A DNA stretch of 64,000 nt from Solea solea (lineage: Eukaryota > Chordata > Actinopteri > Pleuronectiformes > Soleidae), in assembly GCF_958295425.1 (NCBI RefSeq), contig NC_081149.1, positions 8,127,654-8,191,653 of the forward strand, read 5' to 3'. Under the pieces are notes generated by a model. The model had not been told where the DNA came from. It saw only the letters and a list, made by a program, of their open reading frames with translations, and ran no database searches. The position numbers were made by a program, and so were the translations under genes. Shown here in pieces: positions 35,001 through 42,779 of the stretch. How positions within the stretch are numbered: the stretch's first letter is position 1; each line of letters opens with the position of its first letter.

Positions 35001-35693
35001 TCCAGTTGGGCTGTGTAAATACTTTTTTTCACTTTTGTAATAAAGTTTTAAATTGATGTTAAATATGTATGATAGATTATTAAAACAAAGCCATGGAATT
35101 TAAAATATGTGTTGTTTTTCAGTAATCTGACCAACTTTAGCAGATAATAATTTAGCAGATCTCTTTTTTTGTGTAAGTATCCAGTGTCAGCTGGTCAGCA
35201 TACAGGATACCTAACATTTCAACTCTTTGCACTCAATGTTTATTTGTTCATTTTAATTCATAAACAGTTATTTATGATGATGGATAATTACACACTTTGT
35301 TGTGAAGTTAAACCTGTTAACTCTTAAATTTGGGAATTGCTGGTGTAGGGAATTTATCCAGTTAAAACAACACTGGGAGCATGAGACTGCTCTGCAAATG
35401 TGCACTGCTGGCACATAGTAATGAGTTATTACACGACTGCTCTCCTGCAAAATTAAGGTTTTTAAATAGGTGGAGATTTTAAAAAGCAGATACCAGTATC
35501 TCTGTGAAAGACCGAATATTTCAGGCTCCACAGCCTTTAACTGGCTTCGTTTCCTCCCTCCTTTAGGTATTATTTCAAGAAGGTGAGTGACGAGTTTGAC
35601 TGCGGCGTGGTGTTTGAAGAAGTACGTGAGGACGACGCTGTCTTGCCCATCTTTGAGGAGAAGATCATTGGCAAAGTTGAAAAGATTGATTGA
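13218..35693 (+). CDS. axin1: axin1: Axin-1 Wnt-pathway scaffold, complete coding region in ten exons
   Basis: Axin is the cytoplasmic scaffold that holds APC, GSK3, CK1 and beta-catenin together so that beta-catenin is phosphorylated and destroyed. It therefore restrains Wnt signalling. Joining 13218-14092, 18676-18816, 20118-20214, 22111-22248, 27909-28447, 28549-28713, 29590-29811, 30040-30147, 34286-34435 and 35567-35693 gives 2562 nt (853 residues plus stop), close to vertebrate AXIN1 length. Seen in order: a tankyrase-binding motif RPPVPGEE (residues 23-30), the RGS domain (about 88-211), the GSK3-binding helix (about 380-410), the beta-catenin-binding segment [18 protein letters not shown] (462-479), a His-rich stretch (534-546) and the C-terminal DIX domain (about 771-853). 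Every junction has GT/AG ends and keeps frame. The N-terminus and conserved blocks match Axin-1 better than Axin-2. The start is the first in-frame ATG (A at -3); upstream in-frame sequence opens only at a TTG (13170). Confidence 0.97.
14640..14780. mobile_element. hAT-like MITE internal fragment
   Basis: Shares GATAATGTTCTCAAATGTTG, AATGATTTCTTTGTC, GGAGCAAGGAAACCAGAAAA and TATT with the interior of the 24070 and 25385 copies. The ends are lost. Confidence 0.5.
16050..16290. repeat. dispersed repeat, copy 2 of 2
   Basis: Ordered blocks are shared with 12511-12750, ending in ACATACAGGCCTGGCATATG and TGCTACAGAG. It contains a small local duplication, GGTTCATTCTGTCTC, at about 16176-16206. Confidence 0.6.
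16940..17180. mobile_element. MITE with AGGGCTGGGCAATATGG-type ends
   Basis: The left end AGGGCTGGGCAATATGG and the right end (reverse complement) TAGGGCTCAGCAATGTG match with a few differences, giving an element of about 240 bp. It has no ORF of its own and no clear target duplication. Confidence 0.55.
18067..18302 (-). repeat. tRNA-derived SINE, reverse orientation, tail half
   Basis: Read on the - strand it shows CCACAGTCCAAAAACATGCG, then GGCAATTTAGTGTC in complement and GCTGGGATTGGCTCCAGTGA, the same order as in the 40576 copy. It begins with CATCCATTCATTCATTGTC, the usual 3' tail of this SINE in fish. Confidence 0.7.
18676..18816 (+). CDS. axin1: axin1 coding exon 2
   Basis: The acceptor TGTTTCCAG ends at 18675 and the donor GT|GTATGT follows 18816. 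The exon enters in phase 2 and leaves in phase 2 (141 nt). It encodes the conserved run [20 protein letters not shown] followed by [20 protein letters not shown], which matches the Ser/Thr-rich segment between the RGS domain and the GSK3-binding region in vertebrate Axin-1. Confidence 0.93.
18817..20117 (+). other. axin1 intron
   Basis: Holds a weak hAT-like remnant with paired TCGACTA motifs (about 19267-19350) and the hairpin at 19849-19895. No exon is seen. Confidence 0.8.
19849..19895. repeat. hairpin with 20-bp arms, one mismatch
   Basis: The left arm CAGCCATACTGGGTTTTGCA pairs with 19876-19895 (TGCAAACCCCAGTATGGCTG) across a seven-base loop GGAGGAG; 19 of 20 positions pair. Confidence 0.85.
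20118..20214 (+). CDS. axin1: axin1 coding exon 3
   Basis: A small 97-nt exon with acceptor TTTTTCCAG and donor CCA|GTGAGT, entering in phase 2 and leaving in phase 0. It encodes [19 protein letters not shown] and then [12 protein letters not shown]. The basic RKQHRREM block and the RVPLPHIP end are hallmarks of Axin proteins just before the GSK3-binding helix. Confidence 0.94.
20215..22110 (+). other. axin1 intron
   Basis: AT-rich. A near-palindrome AGTATATGGCCT-ACA-AGGCCTATATACT lies at about 21918-21945. No RNA gene or clear mobile element is recognised. Confidence 0.8.
22111..22248 (+). CDS. axin1: axin1 coding exon 4 (GSK3-binding helix)
   Basis: A 138-nt exon that starts and ends in phase 0 (46 codons; acceptor GTCCTGCAG, donor TTG|GTACGT). 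It encodes residues 372-417, including [20 protein letters not shown] and the charged run EERLKRVQL. In Axin this amphipathic helix docks GSK3 beta, with the Phe and Leu side chains facing the kinase. The conserved hydrophobic positions F, L, I and L are all present. Confidence 0.95.
22905..23100. mobile_element. hAT-like MITE internal fragment
   Basis: Shares GGTTCTCAAATGTCCCTTGT, GGCCACAAACAAAGATG and AAGAAACCAGAAAATATTCA with the family member at 25384-25671. It lacks recognisable ends. Confidence 0.5.
23951..23983. repeat. perfect hairpin, 13-bp arms
   Basis: TATTGTGCTGTAT and its reverse complement ATACAGCACAATA are separated by CTTCCCA. Confidence 0.85.
24070..24423. mobile_element. 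hAT-like MITE, intact ends and 8-bp target duplication
   Basis: The element starts TAGAGCTGCAACTAACGATT and ends AATCGTTTCAGCTCTA, so the inverted ends share TAGAGCTG(C/A)AAC. The eight bases ATGTGGTC occur directly before (24062-24069) and after (24424-24431) it, as expected for a hAT transposase. The 354-bp interior has no ORF. Both ends carry repeated ATCGATTAAT-type motifs that can fold back. Confidence 0.9.
25384..25671. mobile_element. hAT-like MITE copy
   Basis: Contains CATCGATTAATCTGTCGATT, CTGGAAATGATGAGGTTCTC, GTTTTGTCCACAAACC and GTAATTGTTTCAGGTCTG in the same order as 24070-24423. The ends are mutated and no target duplication is seen. Confidence 0.65.
26785..26995 (+). repeat. 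degraded SINE of the 40576 family
   Basis: The order of TGGTTAATACTGGTGCCTCA, AGAAAGAAGGTCCCTGGTTC (B-box-like) and CCCACCGTCCAAAACCATAC follows the intact SINE, but many bases are changed. Confidence 0.5.
27909..28447 (+). CDS. axin1: axin1 coding exon 5 (beta-catenin-binding region)
   Basis: A 539-nt exon entering in phase 0 (acceptor TTTTATCCAG) and leaving in phase 2 (CAGG|GTTAGT). The open frame runs upstream into the intron, but the splice acceptor and homology both set the start at 27909. It encodes residues 418-596: an acidic start (EEDGDE), the beta-catenin-binding helix [19 protein letters not shown], Ser-Pro-rich sequence ([13 protein letters not shown]), and a His-rich stretch [13 protein letters not shown]. 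The part before the helix ([20 protein letters not shown]) differs from mammalian Axin-1, as expected for a fast-evolving linker. Confidence 0.94.
28549..28713 (+). CDS. axin1: axin1 coding exon 6
   Basis: A 165-nt exon, phase 2 in and phase 2 out, separated from the previous exon by an intron of only 101 bp (28448-28548). The acceptor is GTTCTACAG and the donor GG|GTCAGT. It encodes [20 protein letters not shown] and then [20 protein letters not shown], which matches the conserved helical EKNQKI..W..EGEKE segment of Axin-1. That segment lies in the region implicated in PP2A and MEKK binding (family knowledge). Confidence 0.93.
28714..29589 (+). other. axin1 intron, nothing else seen
   Basis: AT-rich with a short (CA)n tract at about 29090-29099. 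No repeat ends or RNA gene are recognised. Confidence 0.8.
29590..29811 (+). CDS. axin1: axin1 coding exon 7
   Basis: A 222-nt exon, phase 2 in and phase 2 out (acceptor GTATTTCAG, donor AAAG|GTAAAA). It encodes the conserved run [19 protein letters not shown] followed by [12 protein letters not shown] and the coiled-coil-like [19 protein letters not shown], diagnostic of Axin-1. Two other frames are also open through here but match nothing in axin. Confidence 0.95.
30040..30147 (+). CDS. axin1: axin1 coding exon 8 (36-codon cassette)
   Basis: A 108-nt exon, phase 2 in and phase 2 out (acceptor GGTCCCTCAG, donor CCGA|GTATGT). It encodes [15 protein letters not shown] and [15 protein letters not shown], which match Axin-1. 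Because it is exactly 36 codons and symmetric in phase, skipping it would keep the frame. Human AXIN1 is known in two isoforms that differ by 36 residues at the corresponding place, so this exon is a likely alternative cassette in the fish as well (inference). Confidence 0.94.
31384..31620. mobile_element. hAT-like MITE, right end lost
   Basis: Starts TAGGACTGCAACTAACGATT, then TTCTCGATTTATTGAG, then AGCAAAGAAACCAAAAAATA, and fades into an (AAT)n tract, where the right terminal repeat should be. Confidence 0.6.
32615..32825. mobile_element. hAT-like MITE internal fragment
   Basis: Shares CCTGGAAATAATGATGTTCT, CATGTTTTGTCCGCAAACC and ACTGATTAATAAATTATCAA with 24070-24423. The termini are lost. 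Confidence 0.55.
33709..33936. mobile_element. hAT-like MITE with near-perfect target duplication
   Basis: The left end TCGAGCTTATTATTTTCATA and the right end AATCATTGCAGCTCTA are flanked by GTCCACAG (33701-33708) and GTCCGCAG (33937-33944), a 7-of-8 match. It is shorter than the 24070 copy. Confidence 0.7.
34286..34435 (+). CDS. axin1: axin1 coding exon 9 (DIX domain, first half)
   Basis: A 150-nt exon, phase 2 in and phase 2 out (acceptor CCCTCCGCAG, donor TACAG|GTGAGA), after the long 4.1-kb intron. It encodes [20 protein letters not shown], then [19 protein letters not shown]. This is the start of the DIX domain, the head-to-tail polymerising module shared with Dishevelled. The sequence is nearly identical to mammalian Axin-1. 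Confidence 0.96.
34436..35566 (+). other. axin1 last intron
   Basis: AT-rich. The only notable site is a ZNF143-type motif at 34899-34915, listed separately. Confidence 0.8.
34899..34915 (-). promoter_or_regulatory. ZNF143/Staf-type motif
   Basis: On the - strand the site reads ACTACAAATCCCAGAAT, one change from the core ACTACAATTCCCAGAAT typical of SBS sites bound by ZNF143. It is intronic and may come from a repeat. Confidence 0.4.
35567..35693 (+). CDS. axin1: axin1 last coding exon (DIX domain end and stop)
   Basis: Acceptor CTCCTTTAG at 35566. It encodes [20 protein letters not shown], then [21 protein letters not shown] and stop TGA at 35691-35693. It completes the DIX domain, ending with the canonical Axin-1 C-terminus GKVEK(V/I)D. 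Confidence 0.97.
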
Positions 35694-37260
35694 AGTGCGT
35701 GTTTGAGAAGAAGGAGTGGAAACTCTGCGATGGAGCGAGGAGCGAGTGGACGAGGAAGAGGAAGAGGAAGTGTTTTTAGGTAAAAGAAACGCCAGAGGGA
35801 AAGTAATGCAGTAAAGGAGAGGAAGAGCAAAGTGACGTCGGGCCACAGATGTTTAAAAAGATGAATGACGAACAAAAAGTGCTACTAAAAAGCTACATAT
35901 TTTTGATATTGCGTATCAGAGGTCAGAGGTTGTCCTTTCTAAATTGTTCACACTTGTAATTTTTTATATGTATTGGTACCAGATTGTGTACAGTGTGTTA
36001 AAAGATAACAAAATTTTATATCTATTTAAGTATTTAAAAATGCTCATTTTGAAGACGATCGAAAATAATCTATAGGGCTGATTATTATTTTATTTTATTT
36101 TGTTTTATTATTTGTTTTTCTTTCTTTGTTCATAGTCAGGACGTGATTATTTTAATACTTTATTCAACCGAACTTTATTTTGTAGCATTGAGCCAGGCTG
36201 TACTCGCGTCGCGTTACATAACCACTGACTGCAACATTTCTCCTGCAGAGTCATAAAACAGTACATTTGTGAAGCTTAAGGTCACTTTTTGGTGAGAAAT
36301 AATAACATATTCATAATAATGATCTAATAATGTTTATACATTGAAGTTGGTGTCATACCTTAGGCTTGCAATAATGTACACGACACAGGTTATGCTTATA
36401 TTTCTGGTTTAGTTGTAGGCGATTCTGTTCATTTACGCACATTTAAGTTCTTCACGGCATATTTGACCCAGCGCAACACACGATGCAGTGTTAATAATAA
36501 TTCGAATGATTATTATAATAATCAGGGTTCCCACACCTTTTCTGGACATCAAATTTAAGGACTTTCCAGGATTAAATTCCCTCAGATTCAAGGGCCGTAT
36601 GTGCTGACACATTTAAAGATGTAAGAACCACTTCGTCCATGGCGTCCACTTTTGATTTTGAAGCACGCTCTGCATATGGACAAGTGATTGTCTTTGGGGT
36701 TTTGGACGAGTCGGTCATTGTAATTTGTCTTTGGGGAGACAGAGATCTTTTAATGGCATCATTGTTTTCTGTCTTGCTTTACGTTACTCTCTCATTGTTC
36801 TGCACGCTGGTCACTAGTAATTATGATTTGTCCTGCGTTGTCTACGTACATCAATCGATGAAACAGTAGGTGGCGTCGTAAACAAAGAAGGGGGGCGCTT
36901 TCAACAACCCATGTCTATTTAAGGGCCTTAAAAATTAGATTTTTCATTTTTCAAATTCAAAAACTTGAAGGGATTTCAAGGACACGTGGGAAACCCTGTA
37001 TAATATACTGAGAATGTCCCGAATGAGCGAATATTTTGATGTATGCATTGTTGAAAAATGCACATTTGAGAATGAACGTTTTCTTCCCTGTCGACAAAAA
37101 CAACTCATCAATATTGAAAACACAATATTTAATGTACTTTTTTTGTTTATTTATTAGGATTTCTTCACCGAGCAGAACAACACTGACAAAGAAAGTGGTT
37201 AATTCAGTCTAAAGCTTGTTTGAATTCACTTGTTTTTTTACTTTGGTGTTGCATTAAAGT
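35694..37260 (+). other. probable axin1 3' UTR (end uncertain)
   Basis: AT-rich sequence follows the axin1 stop with no further coding signal. No AATAAA lies within the first 1.5 kb. An ATTAAA variant at about 37252 is a possible polyadenylation signal. AATAAA motifs occur later, at about 39018, 39273 and 39638, so the true 3' end cannot be fixed. A hAT-like MITE (36523-36998) lies inside this stretch. Confidence 0.4.
36523..36998. mobile_element. hAT-like MITE with CAGGGTTCCCAC ends
   Basis: It starts CAGGGTTCCCACACCTTTTC and ends CACGTGGGAAACCCTG; the inverted ends match over about 12 bases with one indel. The subterminal AAGGACTTTCCAGGATT and CTTGAAGGGATTTCAAGGAC also pair. The flanks TATAATAA and TATAATAT suggest, but do not prove, a target duplication. 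No transposase ORF is seen. Confidence 0.65.
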
Positions 37261-37900
37261 GGTGATTTAAAGTGTGTCTGCACTCTAAGGATGCAGAACT
37301 CTAAACCTGTGACTGAACCGTGTGGAGGTTGAACTCCTGTTACAGTAAAGGTCACATGTTAATGTAAATGCGGTGTTTGATGAGTCAACACTCCGCTTCA
37401 TTAAGCCCGGATTTCATTTAGACTCGGGTCTGCGGGGGGGCGTCCTCGGCGGAGTTTGCACAATGTGACGGAAAAATAATCTTTGACCTTTTGAAACAGT
37501 TAGTGCCAGACGGTGTCAAGTGTGGAAGTAAATTAATTCGGAACATGGCCGGTATTAAAAATAGCTTTTAATTATGATACTTGGCGACTAAATGCTTGGT
37601 TTTTGAAGTCGAGCACCGCGCGCGTGTGTGTGTGTGTTAAGATGTTTATTACGGAGGTCGCGAAACAGAAGAGCGTCTTTTATAGTCTCGACACACTGAA
37701 GGTCGGGTTTGAAGAGACCGAGACGGAGTTATTATCATGAAAATTATTATTATTTGTCACTTTATAGATAGTTTCCACTATCCCCAACAAGCAATTTGTC
37801 TCCTTCTGTAATGCTACTATACTCTTTTTCATTCTTTCATCATGAGATTACGGGAATAATTATCACGTTTCTTGTGATGACAGGATGACAAACTACTGAA
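36999..37900. other. non-coding DNA downstream of axin1
   Basis: No ORF of note. A small G-rich and CpG-bearing patch (about 37420-37450 and 37600-37660) includes a short (GT)n tract. Function unknown. Confidence 0.4.
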
Positions 37901-38820
37901 AAATAATTAGATTGCTCGTTGGTGCTGACACCTGCCTGTAGCTGAGAGTGTCACAATTTATGTTATTATCATCACGGTGGGAAATTAGATTTGTTTTGTT
38001 ATCCTGAGGGAAAGCATTAATTCATGTTGTTGTCACAAGAAAACAATGCTACCCGAGATTAAGGCATGAATTTATCTGGTTATGGTGAGAAAAAGGAGTC
38101 TTGTTATCCCCAAGATAAAACATGAATATGAGAAAATGGGCCTTGTTATCATAAGATAAACACATAGATTTGTAATGTATCACAGTAACACACGAAAACA
38201 AGCCTTATCTTGAGTTAATACATTAATGTATCTGTTTATTGTGACAAAAGGACTCTTTTTATGGGGAAAATGAGCCTTGTATGACGAGATAATGCATTAA
38301 TGTATAACACGATTACAAGAAAACAACACCTATTTTGTGCCGCGATTAACACACCGTTATTGCAAGAAAACAAACCAGTTTATCTTGCGATAACATGATC
38401 TTGTATTATCCCCAGATAAAGCCTTAACTTGTGCTTGTTGTCTTGCAATAATGCATTATTTGTGGTGTTCTCAAGAGAAAATGAGCCTTGTTATTTTGGG
38501 ATAATGCATTTATTTATCGTATCACAAGAAAACAAGCCTTGTTATCTTGTGATAACTAACTATTAACTAGATAATGCATTAATATATATGTGTTATCGTC
38601 TCGTTATCCCAAGCTGAAAGAGAAAATGAGCCTTGTTATCGCGAGATAAAGCTTGGATTGTCCTGTTATCATGAGAAAATTAGCTTGTTATCTCTTGTAA
38701 TCGCAAGAAAACAAGTCTTTTTATCCTGAGGTAAAGCTGTAATTTGTCTCATTATCACGATAAAACAAGCCTTGTTATCTTGCAATAACTAACTATCTAT
38801 CTTGTTATCACAAGAAAACA
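37900..38820. repeat. imperfect GTTATC/GATAA minisatellite
   Basis: Runs such as GAGCCTTGTTATC, CAAGAAAACAAGCCTTGTTA and GAGATAA(A/T)GC(A/C)T recur many times at variable spacing (roughly 40-60 bp). GTTATC and GATAAC are complementary, so the repeats can pair with each other. No ORF. Confidence 0.7.
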
Positions 38821-40240
38821 AACCAGGAATAAAATGTTCAGTGCAAATGATCTAATTTTATTAGTTCACTTTTACACCAAAGACATTTAAAAAGAAAAAT
38901 ACCCCGTCACACAAACCTTTGTTTTGTGGTCGCACTTACTGTATCGTAAAGGTATCATCAGACGATTAAGGCCTTTTTTTAAGGTGTTTTCTGCAAAACA
39001 TTTCCAATGCATCTGGAAATAAACTTAGATTAATCTCACAGGACAGGACGCTTATTGAAATAAAAATCATCCTTTTTTTATATATATATATATATATAAT
39101 TTAGTTCCATTTCTCCCGTGTTTGGAAATGTGAATGACAATTTTTGCACTAGATGAGCACAAATGAACGAGTGAACGCAGCGGCACAGAGCCGCGTGACA
39201 TTAAGATTCAAGGCCACCGTCGTTCTTTCTTTTCTTTTTTTCCCGCCCCATTCTCATTGTGAGGAATGTGAGGTAATAAAACCCTTTTGTTGTTGCTGTT
39301 GTTGTTGTTATTATTATGGGATAGTAGGCAGAGAGATGAATGGGATGGACCTTCAATCCTGAGAGCTGTTTGTAAATGTCACAGCATAAAAACCCAATTA
39401 TGGGGATATTTTTGTTTGTTTGTTTGAGCTGTTGTGTTTGAAAATTCCTAATTACACCACTTTTATTTATTTAGTGCAATTGTCTTTGGTGAATTTTTTT
39501 TTCTCTCGTTTGTTTTTTTACACATAGTCTCATATATGTTATGATTTGTACTGTGAAACCTTATTTAAAGTCATGTATATAAACATCAGAGTGCCTTTAT
39601 TGATATGCTAATGACATCGACAGATGTGGGGACATAAATAAAAGCAAAGGACTAGCTTTATACTTTTTTGTTCATTCGTTTGTTTTAGACTTAATATTCA
39701 GTTGGTTTTTTTCCAGATGTTGATTCTGTCCTATATGATTGTCACTTTTCTGTGTAAATATGTACAAGTTTAAAAATATCATTAGCCACCAGCACAGGCA
39801 GCAGCAGCACATCCATGATCCGTGGACCTGTGTCCACTCACTAACTAGCATGGTCACCGTTTTCGAAGATACCCCCGGACAATAAGACAATAAATACATG
39901 CAATAAACCAGCACTTGAGTTCTGTGTCTTCATTCCAGCACGGACAAGTGACGTCACGGTGTGCGAACGTGGTGTGCCGCGTGAAGCCTCTCATTGACCT
40001 TAAGTGGCCGTGAACATGGTGGACGATCTATAATGAGAATGTATGAAGCAATAACCAGCAGTGCAACAGTTGCAACAGTGTTGGTAACTGTGTTGGCGGA
40101 TCAGACACGTCGATTTTTGCAGATTGGCCAGTGCCATTTTGGGTTTTTTGAAACCAGAAGATACAATATTTGAATGCGAGGGTGGAAAAGAGAATGTAAG
40201 ATGTAGTCTGTCAGTTTCTTTCACTAACATTTTTTTTTTT
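38821..40240. other. intergenic DNA with short simple repeats
   Basis: A (TA)n tract at about 39078-39098 and a (TTG)n tract at about 39283-39310. AATAAA motifs at 39018, 39273 and 39638 might be late 3' ends for axin1. Nothing coding is recognised. Confidence 0.45.
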
Positions 40241-40286
40241 GGCTTTTCTATTAGTGACAGTAAGGTGGCCCTGAAGTGCCAAACAC

Positions 40287-40470
40287 AACATGAAGAAAAT
40301 GCATCAACATTAAGAAAACTCAAAAACGCTAAGAAAACTCAAAAATGTGAAGGAAACTAAAAAATGTTAAGGAAACTTAAAAAGGTGAAGCAAACCAAAT
40401 TTTTTTAAGAAAACTCAAAAACATGAAGAATGCTCAATATGTTAAGAAAACTCAAAAAACATTAAGAACG
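40287..40470 (+). repeat. degenerate 19-bp minisatellite (left flank of satellite)
   Basis: About nine to ten tandem 19-mers such as TTAAGAAAACTCAAAAACG, with variants AATGTGAAGGAAACTAAAA and AAAGGTGAAGCAAACC. Its reverse complement occurs as a similar tandem run at 55963-56150. Confidence 0.75.
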
Positions 40471-40575
40471 CCTTTAGTCTATTAACAAAACAACTTTTTT
40501 TTCTTTTATTTTTTTGATGATGGGATGTTGACTCTCCAGCACAAACATGATTTTATTTACCACCTCTTGAAACTC

Positions 40576-40945
40576 GGGGCCACACGGTGGTGTAGTGGTT
40601 AGCACTCTCGCCTTGCAGCGAGAAGACCCGGGTTCGAGCCCCGGTTGGAACAAGGGCCTTTCTGCATGGAGTTTGCATGTTCTCCCCGTGTGTGCGTGGC
40701 TTCTCTCCGGGTTCTCCGGCTTCCTCCCACAGTCCAAAAACATGCAATGTGGGGATAGGTAAATTGGACACTCCAAATTGACCATAGGAGTGAGTGTGAG
40801 AGTGAATGGTTGTTTGTCTCTATCTGTGTGTGGCCCTGCGATGAACTGGCGAACTGTCCAGGGTGTACCCCGCCTATCGCCTGATGTAGCTGAGATTGGC
40901 ACAGCACCCCCCGCGACCCTCTGGCAACATAGATGATGTAGATGA
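40576..40945 (+). repeat. well-preserved tRNA-derived SINE
   Basis: The tRNA-like head has an A box (GGTGTAGTGGTTAGCACTC) and a B box (GGGTTCGAGCCCC). The body includes GCATGGAGTTTGCATGTTCT, CCACAGTCCAAAAACATGC, ACTGGCGAACTGTCCAGGGT and TACCCCGCCTATCGCC. It ends near GCGACCCTCTGGCAAC, followed by a short GATGATGTA-type repeat. It is nearly undamaged compared with the other copies here, so it is probably a young insertion. The 205-codon frame on its - strand is not a gene. Confidence 0.85.
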
Positions 40946-41459
40946 TGACTGACCTCTTGAAGTGCAAAGGGTAATGGGGTGAAAAATGAGAAATGGGACT
41001 CAACCTTTGTCTTCAGGCTATAAATAATTACTGTAATAAATTTCGAACACCACTGTGGTGTTCCCACATTAATTACACACTTTCTAGACATTAAAACAAC
41101 TCAATTAATTTCAGTCATCTGTTCATCTGTTAAAAGGGTCAGGGTTATAAATGAATATTCATTCATTTATATAGAATGAATGAATGAAAAGTAAAGTGGT
41201 TTAAAAACTAGAGCCATATGAGAATATCTTCAGACACTGGATCATCTGCACTAAAACTAACTGAGAAATCTTATCAATGGTGACACAGAAAACAACAGGG
41301 GCAGTTTGAAATCACGCGGTGTCTCTGAGAGATGAAAAACAACCGGGCCAACATCTTTGCTGCAGTTCAGCTGCCACAGTGTGCAAAGAAAATAATGATT
41401 TGACCTAAAAAAAACCTTTATATAAGTCTTTGTGTTCGAGTTTGGTTCACATTTTTGGG
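40946..41459. other. unique AT-rich DNA between SINE and satellite
   Basis: Only a palindrome of CATTCATT-type repeats at about 41158-41190 stands out. Confidence 0.45.
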
Positions 41460-42779
41460 AAGTCATAATTTTAGTAAGACGTCCAAAATGTGACAAAAAA
41501 GTCATAGGTTAGTATGTCGTCCAAAATGTGACAAAAAAGTCATACTATATTATGTTGTCCGAAATGTGACAAAAAAGTCATAGGTTAGTATGTCGTCCAA
41601 AATGTGGCAAAAAAGTCATACTATATTATGTTGTCCGAAATGTGACAGAAAGTCATAGGTTAGTATGTCGTCCAAAATGTGACAGAAAGTCATAGGTTAG
41701 TATGTCGTCCAAAATGTGACAAAAAAGTCATACTATATTATCTCGTCAAAATGTGACAAAAAAGTCATAGTACAGTATGTTGTCCAAAATTTGACAAAAA
41801 GTCATACTATAGTATGTCGTCCAAAATGTGACAAAAAGTCATAGTACAGTATGTTGTCCAAAATGTGACAAAAAAGTCATAATACAGTATGTCGTCCAAA
41901 ATGTGACAAAAAAGTCATAGATTAGTATGTCGTCCAAAATGTGACAAAAAAGTCATACTATATTATCTCGTCAAAATGTGACAAAAAAGTCATAGTACAG
42001 TATGTTGTCCAAAATTTGACAAAAAGTCATACTATAGTATGTCGTCCAAAATGTGACAAAAAGTCATAGTACAGTATGTTGTCCAAAATGTGACAAAAAA
42101 GTCATAATACAGTATGTCGTCCAAAATGTGACAAAAAAGTCATAGATTAGTATGTCGTCCAAAATGTGACAAAAAAAGTGATAGATTAGTATTTCGTCCA
42201 AAATGTGACAAAAAAGTCATAGGTTAGTATGTCGTCCAAAATGTGACAAGAAAGTCATAGATTAGTATGTCGTCCAATATGTGACAAAAAGTCATAGTAC
42301 AGTATGTTGTCCAAAATGTGACAAAAAAGTCATAATACAGTATGTCGTCCAAAATGTGACAAAAAAGTCAAAGGGTAGTATGTCGTCCAAAATGTGACAA
42401 AAAAAGTCATAGGTTAGTATGTCGTCCAAAATGTGACAAAAAAAGTCATAGGTTAGTATGTCGTCCAAAATGTGACAAGAAAGTCATAGACATACTAACC
42501 TGACAAAAAAGTCATAGATTAGTATGTCGTCCAAAATGTGACAAAAAAGTCATAGATTAGTATGTCGTCCAAAATGTGACAAAAAAGTCATACTATATTA
42601 TCTCGTCAAAATGTGACAAAAAAGTCATAGTACAGTATGTTGTCCAAAATTTGACAAAAAGTCATAGATTAGTATGTCGTCCAAAATGTGACAAAAAAGT
42701 CATACTATATTATCTTGTCAAAATGTGACAAAAAAGTCATACTATATTATCTTGTCAAAATGTGACAAAAAAGTCATAG

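Noticed and set aside
35268..35846. 192-codon open frame on the - strand
   Set aside because: Antisense of the last axin1 exon and flanks; the sequence is low-complexity Ser-rich.
40590..40655. tRNA gene
   Set aside because: A and B boxes are present, but the segment is the head of a SINE with a long conserved body and lacks a proper acceptor stem.
40474..41091. 205-codon open frame on the - strand
   Set aside because: Lies across the SINE at 40576-40945 and reads repeat sequence backwards.
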